Origin: Aquimarina sp042434915
Lineage (GTDB): Bacteria; Bacteroidota; Bacteroidia; Flavobacteriales; Flavobacteriaceae
DNA: 64,000 nt
Reading direction: 5' to 3'
Assembly: GCF_042434915.1 (NCBI RefSeq)
Contig: NZ_CP170198.1
Coordinates: forward strand, 2,108,001 to 2,172,000
Below, piece after piece: positions 1-9,004 of this stretch. Each line of letters opens with the position of its first letter. The first letter of the stretch is position 1. The notes below the pieces were generated by a model. The model saw only the letters and a program-made list of their open reading frames with translations. It made no database searches and was not told the origin of the DNA. The translations under genes and the position numbers were made by a program.

Positions 1-909
1 AAGGAGCTTTTTCCAAGTCCTTTACTTTTACATTGAGCTGCTCCCATTCGTGCTTTTCTAGTTTCCCAGTTCTCAATTTTTCTGAAGAAAGACCTGTTTC
101 TGAAGAAATTAGTCGAGTAATTAATTGTACAGACGACATCTCTAAAGAAAAGAATGCAACAGGAATACCTTGTCCCACGGCTACATTACGCGCCATAGAA
201 AGTGTTAAAGCCGTTTTACCCATACCAGGTCTTGCAGCTACAATGATTAAATCACTAGGTTGCCAACCAGAGGTTAAACGATCTAGCTTATCAAAGCCAG
301 ATGGTACTCCGCTAAGCCCCTCTTTATTTGAGATTTCTTGAATTTTTTTCTTAGCCTGAATTACCAAGTTTTGAGCAGTTTCTGTAGAGCGTTTTATATT
401 TCCCTGTGTAACTTCATATAATCTAGACTCTGCCATGTCCAGAAGATCAAAAACATCGGTAGACTCATCATACGACTCCTCGATTATTTCATTAGAAATT
501 TTAATGAGACTACGTTGTATGTATTTTTGTAAAATTATTCTTGCATGAAATTCAATATGGGCAGATGAGGATACTTTTTGGGTCAATTGAACCAAATAAT
601 AATCTCCGCCAGCTAAATCTAATTTTCCGTCTTTTTTTAATTGACTAGAAACCGTTAATAAGTCAATGGGTTCAGAGTTTTCAAAGAGTTTAAATATCGC
701 TTCAAAAATATATTGATGTGCCTCGCGATAAAAAACATCGGGATTGAGTATATCAATAATTTCGTCTACCCCCTTCTTATCGATCATCATTGCTCCCAAG
801 ACAACCTCCTCTAAATCAATTGCTTGTGGTGGTATTTTCCCCTTTTCAAGCGAAATTACGTTTCCCCTTCCGTAATTTTTTTGTTGGGCTTGTTGTACTT
901 TTTCCATAG
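1..909 (-). CDS. dnaB: Replicative DNA helicase DnaB (C-terminal part outside window)
   Basis: The hexameric replicative helicase unwinds DNA ahead of the replisome and recruits primase. I translated 303 codons from an ATG at 909; the frame stays open to the window edge, so the C-terminal part is missing. Seen: the N-terminal helical domain (about residues 25-130, with motif DLEEVVLGAMM), a linker, then the RecA-like core starting SGVPSGFDKLD near 199 and a Walker A motif ARPGMGKT at about 225-232, followed by FFSLEMS. These are diagnostic of the DnaB family. Only the first part of the ATPase domain is visible. About 165 bp with the accA terminator separate it from accA. No oddities seen in the visible part. 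Confidence 0.96.
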
Positions 910-1023
910 CTACGAATGTAAACAAATTGTAAAGAGACAAGTCAAATACAGCATTGTGATTGTTAACTGTTCATAAACAATCGAACTGTTAATAACTTGT
1001 TTTTATTGTTAATAAGCATAAAA

Positions 1024-1050
1024 AAATCTGAAGTTACAAACTTCAGATTT
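1024..1050 (-). terminator. Intrinsic terminator after accA
   Basis: Arms aaatctgaagt (1024-1034) and acttcagattt (1040-1050) pair perfectly around a 5-nt loop. On the minus strand the hairpin is followed by a run of six T. It lies just downstream of the accA stop codon. Confidence 0.8.
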
Positions 1051-1074
1051 AGTTAGTAAGTGATTTTTTAGGAC

Positions 1075-2028
1075 TTATCCTTTGAAGACTCCCATGTTTG
1101 CATATTTATCCATACGCTTTTTCACTAATTCTTCTGGTGATAAGTTTTTGAATTCTAAATAAGAGCTATATATTTTTTCTTGAACCGTTTCAAACATCTT
1201 TTCACGATTACTATGTGCTCCTCCTAGAGGTTCTTTAATAATCTCGTCGATTAACTTTTGTTTTTTCATGTCAATAGCCGTCAATTTGAGAGCATCTGCC
1301 GCTTGTTCTTTATACTCCCAGCTACGCCAAAGAATTGAAGAACACGACTCTGGCGAGATCACAGAGTACCAAGTATTTTCTAACATCATCACCTTATCTC
1401 CAACACCAATACCTAATGCACCTCCACTAGCTCCTTCTCCAATTATAATTACAGAAATTGGAACTTTGAGACGTGTCATTTCCAAAATATTACGTGCAAT
1501 AGCTTCTCCTTGACCACGTTCTTCGGCCTCTAAGCCTGGATAGGCTCCTGGCGTATCAACAAAACATACCACAGGTATATTAAATTTTTCTGCACTTTTC
1601 ATCAGGCGAAGCGCTTTGCGATATCCTTCAGGATTTGCCATCCCAAAATTACGATACTGTCTAGTCTTGGTATTGTATCCTTTTTGCTGACCAACAAACA
1701 TAAAGGTTTGCTCACCGACCTTACCCAAGCCACCGATCATAGCTTTATCATCCTTTACATTGCGATCTCCATGTAATTCTACAAACGTATCTCCACAAAT
1801 TGCTTTTATATAATCAAGTGTATAAGGTCTTGAAGGATGTCTCGAAAGTTGAACACGCTGCCAAGCTGTAAGATTTTTATATATATCTTTTTTAGTCTCG
1901 TTCAATTTTTTTTCGATCTGTTTACAGGTAGTAGTAACATCAACGTCACTCTCCTGGCCTATTGCACAAGCTTTGTTAAACTGTTCTTCCAGCTCTTTAA
2001 TAGGAAGTTCAAAATCTAAATATTCCAT
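1075..2028 (-). CDS. accA: Acetyl-CoA carboxylase carboxyltransferase subunit alpha
   Basis: AccA, with AccD, transfers the carboxyl group from carboxybiotin to acetyl-CoA to make malonyl-CoA, the first committed step of fatty-acid synthesis in the cytoplasm. The 317-residue length is the family norm. Visible motifs are MEYLDFELPI at the N-terminus, LTAWQRVQLSRHPSRP near 50-65, the glycine-rich crotonase-fold core VDTPGAYPGLEAEERGQGEA near 158-177, and GEGASGGALGIG near 198-209. It stands alone on the minus strand, about 63 nt downstream of the EamA transporter gene. A TATATTTG box (plus-strand caaatata, 2066-2073) upstream of the start fits a Bacteroidota -7 element, but I see no TTG at the right distance. 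No accD in the window. Confidence 0.97.
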   Translation of the reverse strand: MEYLDFELPIKELEEQFNKACAIGQESDVDVTTTCKQIEKKLNETKKDIYKNLTAWQRVQLSRHPSRPYTLDYIKAICGDTFVELHGDRNVKDDKAMIGGLGKVGEQTFMFVGQQKGYNTKTRQYRNFGMANPEGYRKALRLMKSAEKFNIPVVCFVDTPGAYPGLEAEERGQGEAIARNILEMTRLKVPISVIIIGEGASGGALGIGVGDKVMMLENTWYSVISPESCSSILWRSWEYKEQAADALKLTAIDMKKQKLIDEIIKEPLGGAHSNREKMFETVQEKIYSSYLEFKNLSPEELVKKRMDKYANMGVFKG

Positions 2029-2091
2029 AATAAGAATATATTTTTTATTTACTTAGGTTAGCGGACAAATATAAAACTTTACTTGGGAAAG

Positions 2092-3012
2092 TTATATGAT
2101 GACCTTTGTCTTTTTATTTTTTTTGAAATTTTTAAAAATTCCATTTAGAATTACTGTGCTTATAATTATAATCGCACCATAGTAAAATGAGGGACTCATC
2201 TGCTCTGCGTCTCCAAAAACTAAGTAGGCCAAAAAAATACCATAAACAGGCTCCATATTTATAGTTAACATGACTGTATAGGGGCTCAAATATTGCATCA
2301 CTTTTACCGAACCTATAAATGCATATGCCGTACATATCGAAGATAATAAAAGCATATACATCCAATCTGAATACGATAATGTAAAAAATTGTAACGTAAA
2401 TCCAGCGTCCCCTTTACTGTATATAGTTAACCCTAATAAATATACTGTAATAATCCCTACTCCACTCAATAATTCATAGAAAGATATAACCGATGGATCA
2501 TATTTTTGCGCAATTTTACCATTAATTAATGAAAAAACTGCTGATAAAAATGCCGAGGATAGTGCATATACTATTCCCAAAAAATAATCTCCTTCGACAT
2601 TAAAAATGATATAAAGACCTATTATTACTAACAAACCAAACAGTAACTCATACCAAATTATTTTTCTCTTATAAAAAATAGGTTCTAGTAATGAGGTAAA
2701 AAAAGCACCTGTTGATAATAATGCTAACGTAATTGAAACATTAGAAACTTTGATTGCAGCAAAAAATGTCACCCAATGCATTGCAATCACGCAACCAGCT
2801 GCTATTAAAATAAGTAATAATTTTTTGGATACTTTTAATCTAATTTTACTAAAATAAATAAAAATTAAAATAAACCCCGAGGCAAGTAACATTCTATACC
2901 ATACTAACGGTAATGCTTCAATCGAAATTAACTCACCCAAAACCGCCGTAAAGCCCCAGACAAATACAATGAGGTGCAAATGCAGATAATTTTGAAGCTT
3001 AACGTTTGGCAT
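2092..3012 (-). CDS. EamA/DMT-superfamily transporter
   Basis: A 306-residue integral membrane protein with about ten hydrophobic segments in two similar halves, as in the drug/metabolite transporter superfamily (EamA, formerly DUF6). Seen: HLIVFVWGFTAVLGELI at the N-terminus, typical of the first EamA repeat, and a second repeat from about residue 150 (YALSSAFLSAVFSLINGKIA). The substrate cannot be told from sequence; family members export amino acids or other small metabolites across the inner membrane. The start overlaps the end of the LptG-like gene by 14 nt, so the two are probably co-transcribed. The C-terminus is basic (KNFKKNKKTK). Confidence 0.88.
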   Translation of the reverse strand: MPNVKLQNYLHLHLIVFVWGFTAVLGELISIEALPLVWYRMLLASGFILIFIYFSKIRLKVSKKLLLILIAAGCVIAMHWVTFFAAIKVSNVSITLALLSTGAFFTSLLEPIFYKRKIIWYELLFGLLVIIGLYIIFNVEGDYFLGIVYALSSAFLSAVFSLINGKIAQKYDPSVISFYELLSGVGIITVYLLGLTIYSKGDAGFTLQFFTLSYSDWMYMLLLSSICTAYAFIGSVKVMQYLSPYTVMLTINMEPVYGIFLAYLVFGDAEQMSPSFYYGAIIIISTVILNGIFKNFKKNKKTKVII

Positions 3013-4075
3013 TATATAAAAGATAAATTGCTAATAAACCAAAAGATACGTTTGGAAACCAAACCGCAACCAATGGCGGAAAATCAGATTGATTTGCCAT
3101 GGTACCCAAAACTTTATCTATAAAAATAAAGATAAAAGCTAGTGAAATACCAACAGCTAGATTAACTCCCATACCTCCGCGACGTTTCATCGACGAAACC
3201 GCTACACCAATAACAGTCAAAATAAAAGCCGAAATGGGTATACTCCATCGTTTATAAGCAACTACCTTATAACGATTTATATCCGATGAACCCCGTTTAC
3301 TCTCTTTTTCAATAAATTCTCTCAACTCCAAATAATTCAGCGTTTCTGCCACATACGTTACGGGAGTAAATTCGTCAATATTAAAAGGTAAGACAGTATC
3401 TTTTATCGGTAATTTTTCTATAACATCACGATCCTCTTCAACTTCTCTTTTGACAAAATCGCGAAGTTCATAAATACTATCTGTTACGTTATAGGTTATT
3501 TTACGAGCTGAAATTTTAATTTTTAATTTATTTCCATCAAAATATTCCAACGTGAAATTAGTAGCGGATCTATCCAAAGGTCTGAAATCATTGGCATATA
3601 AAAATACGCTATCGTTAATTTGACGATACACATTACTAGTTTCTTGGACTTTTTTATTCTTTTTTAAGTATGAATATTTAAATTCATTAAATCCCTGACT
3701 TGCATTTGGCGCGAGAAATAACCCCATAGCCAAGGCGCCTATACAAATTATTATGGCACCAATCATATATGGACGTAAAAATCTCCAAAAAGAAACGCCT
3801 GAACTTAGAATTGCTATAATTTCGGTATTATTAGCTAGCTTAGAGGTAAACCAAATAACAGATAGAAAGACGAATAATGGAAATAAAAGGTTTGCAAAAT
3901 ATATCGTGAAATCCAAATAATACGCAATGATAGCATCCAAAGGTACACTATGCTCAAGCATATTATCAATTTTCTCTGATAAATCTACAATAATACCTAT
4001 TGGAATAAACAATAGAATCATTGTGAAAAAAGTGCCTAAATAGCGTTTTAATATATACCAATCTAGTATTTTCAC
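2999..4075 (-). CDS. LptF/LptG-family (YjgP/YjgQ) permease
   Basis: LptF/G-type permeases form the inner-membrane core of the exporter that extracts lipopolysaccharide and passes it to the periplasmic Lpt bridge; the ATPase LptB is encoded separately, and an lptB begins at the right end of this window. The 358-residue protein has the family plan: N-terminus KILDWYILKRYLGTFF, three N-terminal membrane segments, a periplasmic beta-rich region (about 130-260), and three C-terminal membrane segments. The start codon is GTG, directly abutting the tgt stop codon, so tgt, this gene and the EamA gene look like one transcription unit. LptG is the closer match, but LptF cannot be excluded. Confidence 0.9.
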   Translation of the reverse strand: MKILDWYILKRYLGTFFTMILLFIPIGIIVDLSEKIDNMLEHSVPLDAIIAYYLDFTIYFANLLFPLFVFLSVIWFTSKLANNTEIIAILSSGVSFWRFLRPYMIGAIIICIGALAMGLFLAPNASQGFNEFKYSYLKKNKKVQETSNVYRQINDSVFLYANDFRPLDRSATNFTLEYFDGNKLKIKISARKITYNVTDSIYELRDFVKREVEEDRDVIEKLPIKDTVLPFNIDEFTPVTYVAETLNYLELREFIEKESKRGSSDINRYKVVAYKRWSIPISAFILTVIGVAVSSMKRRGGMGVNLAVGISLAFIFIFIDKVLGTMANQSDFPPLVAVWFPNVSFGLLAIYLLYNAKR

Positions 4076-5206
4076 TTATAATCTTTTATCCATTTGTTTT
4101 ACCATTTGCTCTTTCCATGGTTTAAAATCCCCTGCTAATATATGTCTTCTTGCTTCACGAACCAACCACATATAGAATCCTAAATTATGGATAGTAGCAA
4201 TTTGTTTACCTAACAACTCGTTTACTGTAAACAAATGTTTAAGATATGCCTTTGAATACTCGGTATCGACAAAAGTTATTGCCATATCATCGATAGGTGA
4301 GAAATCATCTTCCCATTTTTTATTTTTAATATTAATTGTTCCATGAGCGGTAAACAACATACCGTTGCGCGCATTTCTAGTGGGCATTACGCAATCAAAC
4401 ATATCCACACCCAAAGCGATATTTTCTAGTATGTTTATAGGAGTCCCAACACCCATTAAATAACGAGGTTTCTCTTCGGGAAGAATATTGGTTACTATCT
4501 CGGTCATTGCATACATCTCCTCGGCAGGTTCTCCTACAGATAGTCCGCCAATAGCATTACCTTTTGCATCGGCATTAGCGATATACTCTGCCGACTGCAT
4601 TCGTAAATCTTTGTAAGTACTACCTTGCACTATGGGAAAAAGTGTTTGATCGTATCCATATTTGGTAGGCACCTTTTTTAAATGATTGATACATCGATCT
4701 AACCATCGATGTGTCATATGCATACTACGCTTTGCATAACCATAGTCACAAGGGTATGGTGTACATTCATCAAATGCCATAATAATATCTGCGCCTATAG
4801 ATCGTTGAACCTCCATCACACTTTCTGGGCTAAAAAAATGAAGAGAACCATCAATATGAGATTTAAATTTTACACCTTCTTCCTTGATTTTTCGATTTGC
4901 AGAAAGTGAATACACTTGATAACCACCACTATCTGTTAAGATATTTCGATCCCAATTCATAAATTTATGAAGTCCCCCTGCCTGTTCCAAAATTTTAATT
5001 TGTGGCCTTAGGTACAAATGATACGTGTTGCCCAAAATAATATCAGGATTAATATCATTTTTTAGCTCTCTTTGGTGCACACCTTTTACAGTTCCCACCG
5101 TTCCAACTGGCATAAATATTGGGGTTTCTATCACACCATGATCTGTCGTTACCGTACCTGCTCTAGCGCTGCTTTGCGCATCTTTTGATAAAAGTTCGAA
5201 TTGCAT
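4076..5206 (-). CDS. tgt: tRNA-guanine transglycosylase (queuosine pathway)
   Basis: Tgt exchanges guanine-34 in GUN-anticodon tRNAs for the queuosine precursor preQ1. I chose the ATG at 5206 (MQFELLSKDAQ), giving 376 residues, the usual length; a longer reading from 5245 adds 13 unlikely residues. Motifs: DSGGYQVYSL, the active-site segment FDECTPYPCD, GGLSVGEP, and DMFDCVMPTRNARNG. Odd: the C-terminal zinc site (Cys302, Cys304, Cys307 and His333 in the E. coli enzyme) aligns here to Ala309, Thr311, Asp314 and His340, so all three cysteines are gone while the histidine and flanking sequence (SKAYLKHL, TIHNLGFY) remain. The gene abuts the LptG-like gene. Confidence 0.95.
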   Translation of the reverse strand: MQFELLSKDAQSSARAGTVTTDHGVIETPIFMPVGTVGTVKGVHQRELKNDINPDIILGNTYHLYLRPQIKILEQAGGLHKFMNWDRNILTDSGGYQVYSLSANRKIKEEGVKFKSHIDGSLHFFSPESVMEVQRSIGADIIMAFDECTPYPCDYGYAKRSMHMTHRWLDRCINHLKKVPTKYGYDQTLFPIVQGSTYKDLRMQSAEYIANADAKGNAIGGLSVGEPAEEMYAMTEIVTNILPEEKPRYLMGVGTPINILENIALGVDMFDCVMPTRNARNGMLFTAHGTINIKNKKWEDDFSPIDDMAITFVDTEYSKAYLKHLFTVNELLGKQIATIHNLGFYMWLVREARRHILAGDFKPWKEQMVKQMDKRL

Positions 5207-5354
5207 AATTTGTTTTTCGTCGTCGGCAAAGATAAGTATAACCATTAAATACCTATCACACTATATAAAGTTTAAGACTACATAAAAATAGCCACTACTT
5301 TTCTAACAGATTGTTATTAACAAGAATATCTTAATTAAAAGCTGCTTAGACATT

Positions 5355-5384
5355 TTGCCACACACTACAAATCCACTATTTTTG
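5355..5384 (+). promoter_or_regulatory. Consensus Bacteroidota promoter for the transketolase genes
   Basis: TTG at 5355-5357, a 19-nt spacer, and TATTTTTG at 5377-5384 match the Bacteroidota -33/-7 consensus (TTG, N19, TAnnTTTG) exactly. Transcription would start near 5391, about 25 nt before the ATG at 5416. Confidence 0.8.
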
Positions 5385-5415
5385 ACCTTTCATTATTAAG
5401 ATAACAAGCAGCATA

Positions 5416-6261
5416 ATGCCAAAAACACAACAATTAGAAGATTTTGTAACTCAAGTACGCAGAGATATCCTGCGCCAAGTGCACAAAGTAAACTCAGGAC
5501 ACCCAGGAGGATCCTTAGGGTGCGCTGAATTTTTTGTAGCCCTGTATCAAGAAATTCTTGATCGTAAAGATGGTTTTGAAATGGACGGAATTGGAGAGGA
5601 TTTATTTTTTCTCTCAAACGGTCATATTTCACCTGTATTTTATAGTGTGCTTGCACGAAGCGGGTATTTTCCAGTAGATGAACTTAATACCTTTAGACTT
5701 ATCAATAGTAGACTACAGGGGCACCCCACTACTCACGAGGGATTACCTGGTGTTCGAATTGCTTCTGGATCCTTAGGACAAGGCATGTCTGTTGCAATAG
5801 GTGCCGCACTAGCCAAAAAACTTAATAATGACAACAAACTCATTTATAGTCTTCATGGCGATGGTGAATTGCAAGAAGGTCAAATTTGGGAAGCAGCTAT
5901 GTATGCTGCAGGTAATAAAGTAGATAATCTCATCTCGACCATTGATTTGAATGGTCAACAAATTGATGGAGCTACCGACAGCGTTTTACCAATGGGCGAT
6001 TTAAGAGCCAAATTTGAAGCTTTTGGATGGGAAGTAATGGATATTAAAGAAGGGAACTCGATAACTGCGGTTATAGATGGGCTTAAAGAAGCAAAAAGTA
6101 GAACAGGTAAGGGTAAACCAATTTGTGTTTTACTTCATACCGTCATGGGTAATGGTGTGGATTTTATGATGCATACCCATGCTTGGCACGGTAAAGCTCC
6201 AAATGACGAGCAATTAGCTACAGGGCTTGCTCAAAATCCAGAGACTTTAGGAGATTATTAA
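5416..6261 (+). CDS. Transketolase, N-terminal (ThDP-binding) subunit
   Basis: This is the first half of a split transketolase, which moves two-carbon units between sugar phosphates in the pentose phosphate pathway. The 281-residue protein holds the thiamine-diphosphate pyrophosphate-binding domain: KVNSGHPGGSLG near 22-33, LSNGHISPVFYSVLA, GSLGQGMSVAIGAALA near 117-132, and the metal/ThDP-binding GDGELQEGQIWEAAM near 152-166 with a following DLNGQQIDG. A consensus promoter lies immediately upstream and the second subunit starts about 50 nt downstream. Splitting into two ORFs is common in Bacteroidota and does not look like a frameshift. Confidence 0.95.
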   Translation: MPKTQQLEDFVTQVRRDILRQVHKVNSGHPGGSLGCAEFFVALYQEILDRKDGFEMDGIGEDLFFLSNGHISPVFYSVLARSGYFPVDELNTFRLINSRLQGHPTTHEGLPGVRIASGSLGQGMSVAIGAALAKKLNNDNKLIYSLHGDGELQEGQIWEAAMYAAGNKVDNLISTIDLNGQQIDGATDSVLPMGDLRAKFEAFGWEVMDIKEGNSITAVIDGLKEAKSRTGKGKPICVLLHTVMGNGVDFMMHTHAWHGKAPNDEQLATGLAQNPETLGDY

Positions 6262-6312
6262 TAACAAATTTATGTATCAACTGTACATGTTGATATGCTG
6301 AATAAAACTAAC

Positions 6313-7266
6313 ATGAAAAAATATATAGATACCGGTAAAAAAGACACACGTTCAGGTTTTGGTGCCGGGTTAGAAATGCTTGGTAAATCCAACGAAAATG
6401 TAGTTGCTCTATGCGCTGATTTAATTGGATCTCTTAAGATGGATGCATTTATTGCTAATAATCCTGACCGTTTTTTTCAAATCGGGATTGCTGAAGCAAA
6501 TATGATGGGTATTGCTGCTGGTCTAACTATCGGAGGCAAAATACCGTTTACAGGAACATTTGCTAACTTTTCAACAGGTAGAGTCTATGATCAAATACGT
6601 CAATCAATTGCTTACAGTAATAAAAATGTGAAAATTTGTGCATCTCATGCTGGACTTACGTTGGGTGAAGATGGTGCAACACATCAAATTTTGGAAGACA
6701 TTGGTCTTATGAAAATGTTACCTGGCATGACTGTAATTAATACATGTGATTACAATCAAACAAAGGCTGCAACACTTGCGATTGCAGAGCATGATGGACC
6801 CGTTTATTTAAGATTTGGTCGACCAAAAGTTGCTAATTTTACACCAGATGACCAAACTTTTGAAATCGGAAAAGCTGTACAGCTTCAAACCGGAGATAAT
6901 GTTACTATCGTTGCCACAGGACACTTAGTCTGGGAGGCACTACAGGCAGCTGAACTACTTTTTCAAGAAGGAATAACTGCCGATGTTATCAATATTCATA
7001 CGATAAAACCATTAGACGATGTTGCAATTTTAAATTCTGTAGCAAAGACAGGTTGTATTGTAACAGCAGAGGAGCACAACGTCTTAGGAGGTCTTGGAGA
7101 AAGTGTTGCTCGAGTACTTTCTGAAAAACATCCTACTCCACAAGAATTTGTTGCAACCAAAGATACCTTTGGAGAGAGTGGAACTCCTGAACAATTAATG
7201 GAAAAATACGGTCTAAATGCAGCAGCTATAGTTACAGCTGCCAAAAAAGCTATCGGACGTAAATAA
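6313..7266 (+). CDS. Transketolase, C-terminal subunit
   Basis: The second half of the split transketolase supplies the pyrimidine-binding and C-terminal domains, completing the active site with the upstream subunit. Seen: TRSGFGAGLEML near the start, GIAEANMMGIAAGL, THQILEDIGLM, and the C-terminal transketolase domain with VTAEEHNVLGGLGESVA near 260-276. I chose the ATG at 6313 (MKKYIDTGKK), giving 317 residues; an in-frame ATG at 6295 would add six residues and is less likely. A hairpin with weak T-richness at 7288-7320 ends the pair. Confidence 0.94.
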   Translation: MKKYIDTGKKDTRSGFGAGLEMLGKSNENVVALCADLIGSLKMDAFIANNPDRFFQIGIAEANMMGIAAGLTIGGKIPFTGTFANFSTGRVYDQIRQSIAYSNKNVKICASHAGLTLGEDGATHQILEDIGLMKMLPGMTVINTCDYNQTKAATLAIAEHDGPVYLRFGRPKVANFTPDDQTFEIGKAVQLQTGDNVTIVATGHLVWEALQAAELLFQEGITADVINIHTIKPLDDVAILNSVAKTGCIVTAEEHNVLGGLGESVARVLSEKHPTPQEFVATKDTFGESGTPEQLMEKYGLNAAAIVTAAKKAIGRK

Positions 7267-7287
7267 AATTTATATTCCTAAATTAAT

Positions 7288-7320
7288 AAAGCCTTCTGGA
7301 TAAATAATTCAGGAGGCTTT
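7288..7320 (+). terminator. Probable terminator after the transketolase pair
   Basis: Arms aaagccttctg (7288-7298) and caggaggcttt (7310-7320) pair with a single G-U wobble, and the 3' arm ends in T residues. The position, about 20 nt after the stop codon, fits. Confidence 0.7.
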
Positions 7321-7460
7321 GTATTTTACCTAGTAGTTCCTTTCTAAGTTAAATCCACATATCTCTATAGTATTTTAAAGAACACCCTAGATAAAGTATA
7401 CATATAAAACTGAATACGTCTAATAATAATAATAGTGAATAACATTTAAGTGTACAAAAA

Positions 7461-7490
7461 ATGGGTTTAGCTCTAAAAAGATAAACCCAT
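7461..7490 (-). terminator. Terminator after the FKBP lipoprotein gene
   Basis: Arms atgggttta (7461-7469) and taaacccat (7482-7490) pair perfectly. On the minus strand the hairpin is followed by five T. It lies 45 nt beyond the stop codon of the minus-strand gene. Confidence 0.7.
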
Positions 7491-7534
7491 CTCGAAATTC
7501 GATTTAAAAACTTTGAATACTTTAATTTTAAAAC

Positions 7535-8512
7535 TTAATTTTTTACATCTCTATCATCGGCGTCCAAATGATTTTTGATACCATCACCATCGTCATCATA
7601 AAAAATTAGCTCTTCCTTACCTCTTATAAAACCATCACCATTAATATCAATACTTGTGATTTCATCCTTTGTTAAAGTACCATCGCCATCATCATCTCTA
7701 TCTGCATAATTAGCAAAAGAATCTCCATCAGTATTATCGTCATTATCCAAAACTAATTGATCCATATCCAAATCTTCCAAATACGATGGAATTCCATCTC
7801 CATCATGATCAGACTCATTAACTACATACAATTGGATAGAAAATATTAGTGGAGAATATGCGGGAATACTAGCTGAACCTGAATTAAAATATCCAAGACC
7901 AGAAGGCATAAACAAAACAAAATTCCCAAAATCATTAGAAAAATCAATAGTTCCGTCAGCATTCTCTAAACCCTCGGAGGCTCCAGAGAATTCCATAAGT
8001 CCTTGCCTAAACCCTGGGACAACGGTAACCAAATCCAACCAAACTGGAGTGACTGAACTATCAAATATTTTACCATTATTCAAATTATTATCATCTGGTG
8101 ACAAATCATATAACAATTCTCCCCTATAAGTAATTAGTGTTGAATCGGCAAAAGTGGGGTTATTTTTATTTTCTGCTCCTTTATTAAAATTTAAAAGATA
8201 TAACGTATAATCTACATCCTCATTTTTAACAACTTTAGTTTGCAAAAGATTTGATTCAATAATAGGCTGACGATCCTTATTGTCTCCAGCAATGGTATCA
8301 AACATTACAATATTGTAATCAGGATTAGCAGGATTAGGAACGGTGTCAAAAAAGTGTGTTTCCAAATAAGATTTCAATATAGCAGCTTCTGCAATTTGTT
8401 GCTCAGCACGATCTCTCGGCGGAATAATTTCTTCTCCATCATCATCTTTTTTACAGGCATGTAAAGCAAGCAATATAACTCCTACTAGTATCGCATATTT
8501 TGTAATACTCAT
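7535..8512 (-). CDS. FKBP-type peptidyl-prolyl isomerase lipoprotein with Asp-rich calcium-type repeats
   Basis: A secreted SPII lipoprotein: starting at the ATG at 8512 (MSITKYAILVG) it has a short hydrophobic stretch and lipobox LHAC, so it is anchored in the envelope. An in-frame ATG eight codons upstream (8536) is less likely. The middle (roughly residues 100-225) resembles an FKBP domain: VDYTLYLLNF, ITYRGELLYD, KIFDSS, VVPGFRQGLMEF and GNFVLFMPSGLGYF. The C-terminal ~100 residues carry four acidic DxDGDG-like loops (DHDGDGIPSYLEDLD, DRDDDGDGTLTKDE, DINGDGFIRGKEE, DDDGDGIKNHLDAD) of the EF-hand or thrombospondin type 3 kind. FKBPs speed proline isomerisation during folding of exported proteins; calcium binding is inferred from the repeats. 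Confidence 0.86.
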   Translation of the reverse strand: MSITKYAILVGVILLALHACKKDDDGEEIIPPRDRAEQQIAEAAILKSYLETHFFDTVPNPANPDYNIVMFDTIAGDNKDRQPIIESNLLQTKVVKNEDVDYTLYLLNFNKGAENKNNPTFADSTLITYRGELLYDLSPDDNNLNNGKIFDSSVTPVWLDLVTVVPGFRQGLMEFSGASEGLENADGTIDFSNDFGNFVLFMPSGLGYFNSGSASIPAYSPLIFSIQLYVVNESDHDGDGIPSYLEDLDMDQLVLDNDDNTDGDSFANYADRDDDGDGTLTKDEITSIDINGDGFIRGKEELIFYDDDGDGIKNHLDADDRDVKN

Positions 8513-8602
8513 ATGTTCTTTGTTTTGGTGGTGCAAGATACAATTTTCTTGTACTTTTGTTTAAAGATTTATTATAATTAAAACGCATTATATCTCAATT
8601 TT

Positions 8603-9004
8603 ATGAGAGTTGACAAATATTTATGGTGTATTCGATATTTCAAAACAAGGAGTATTGCTACAAAAGCTTGTAAAGACGGAAAAGTCAAAGTTAATGGAGA
8701 CTCGATTAAACCATCCAGAGAAGTGTATCCTAGTGATAAAATTACCGTTAGAAAAAATCAAATCACCTATGAACTCATCGTATTGGATACTCCAAAAAGT
8801 CGACTTGGCGCTAAGCTTGTCGATATGTATCGTAAAGACGTCACCCCTGCTGAAACGTTACAAAAAATGGATCTTTTAAAATATACAAAGGATTATTATC
8901 GTAAAAAAGGAAGTGGTAGGCCTACCAAAAAAGATCGGCGTACTATCGATGATTGGTTTGACGAACCTACCAATGCATTGGATAAAAAAGATGAAGAAGA
9001 GTGA
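8603..9004 (+). CDS. hslR: S4-domain RNA-binding protein (HslR/Hsp15-like)
   Basis: A 133-residue protein with an N-terminal S4 RNA-binding domain: MRVDKYLWCIRYFKTRSIAT, then CKDGKVKVNG and KPSREVYPSDKI, which is the Hsp15 pattern. Hsp15 binds stalled 50S subunits carrying a peptidyl-tRNA after heat stress. The C-terminal tail is highly basic (KKGSGRPTKKDRR) and then acidic. TACTTTTG at 8552-8559 fits a -7 element about 45 nt upstream, but I see no well-placed TTG. The last bases overlap the next gene (GTGA arrangement), so the two are translationally linked. Confidence 0.9.
   Translation: MRVDKYLWCIRYFKTRSIATKACKDGKVKVNGDSIKPSREVYPSDKITVRKNQITYELIVLDTPKSRLGAKLVDMYRKDVTPAETLQKMDLLKYTKDYYRKKGSGRPTKKDRRTIDDWFDEPTNALDKKDEEE

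Noticed and set aside
33..341. Plus-strand 102-residue open frame inside dnaB
   Set aside because: It is antisense to a clear DnaB coding frame with Walker A motif on the minus strand; the plus frame has no family likeness.
5416..7266. Frameshifted transketolase
   Set aside because: The two parts have their own start and stop codons, an intergenic gap, and correspond to the known two-subunit form.
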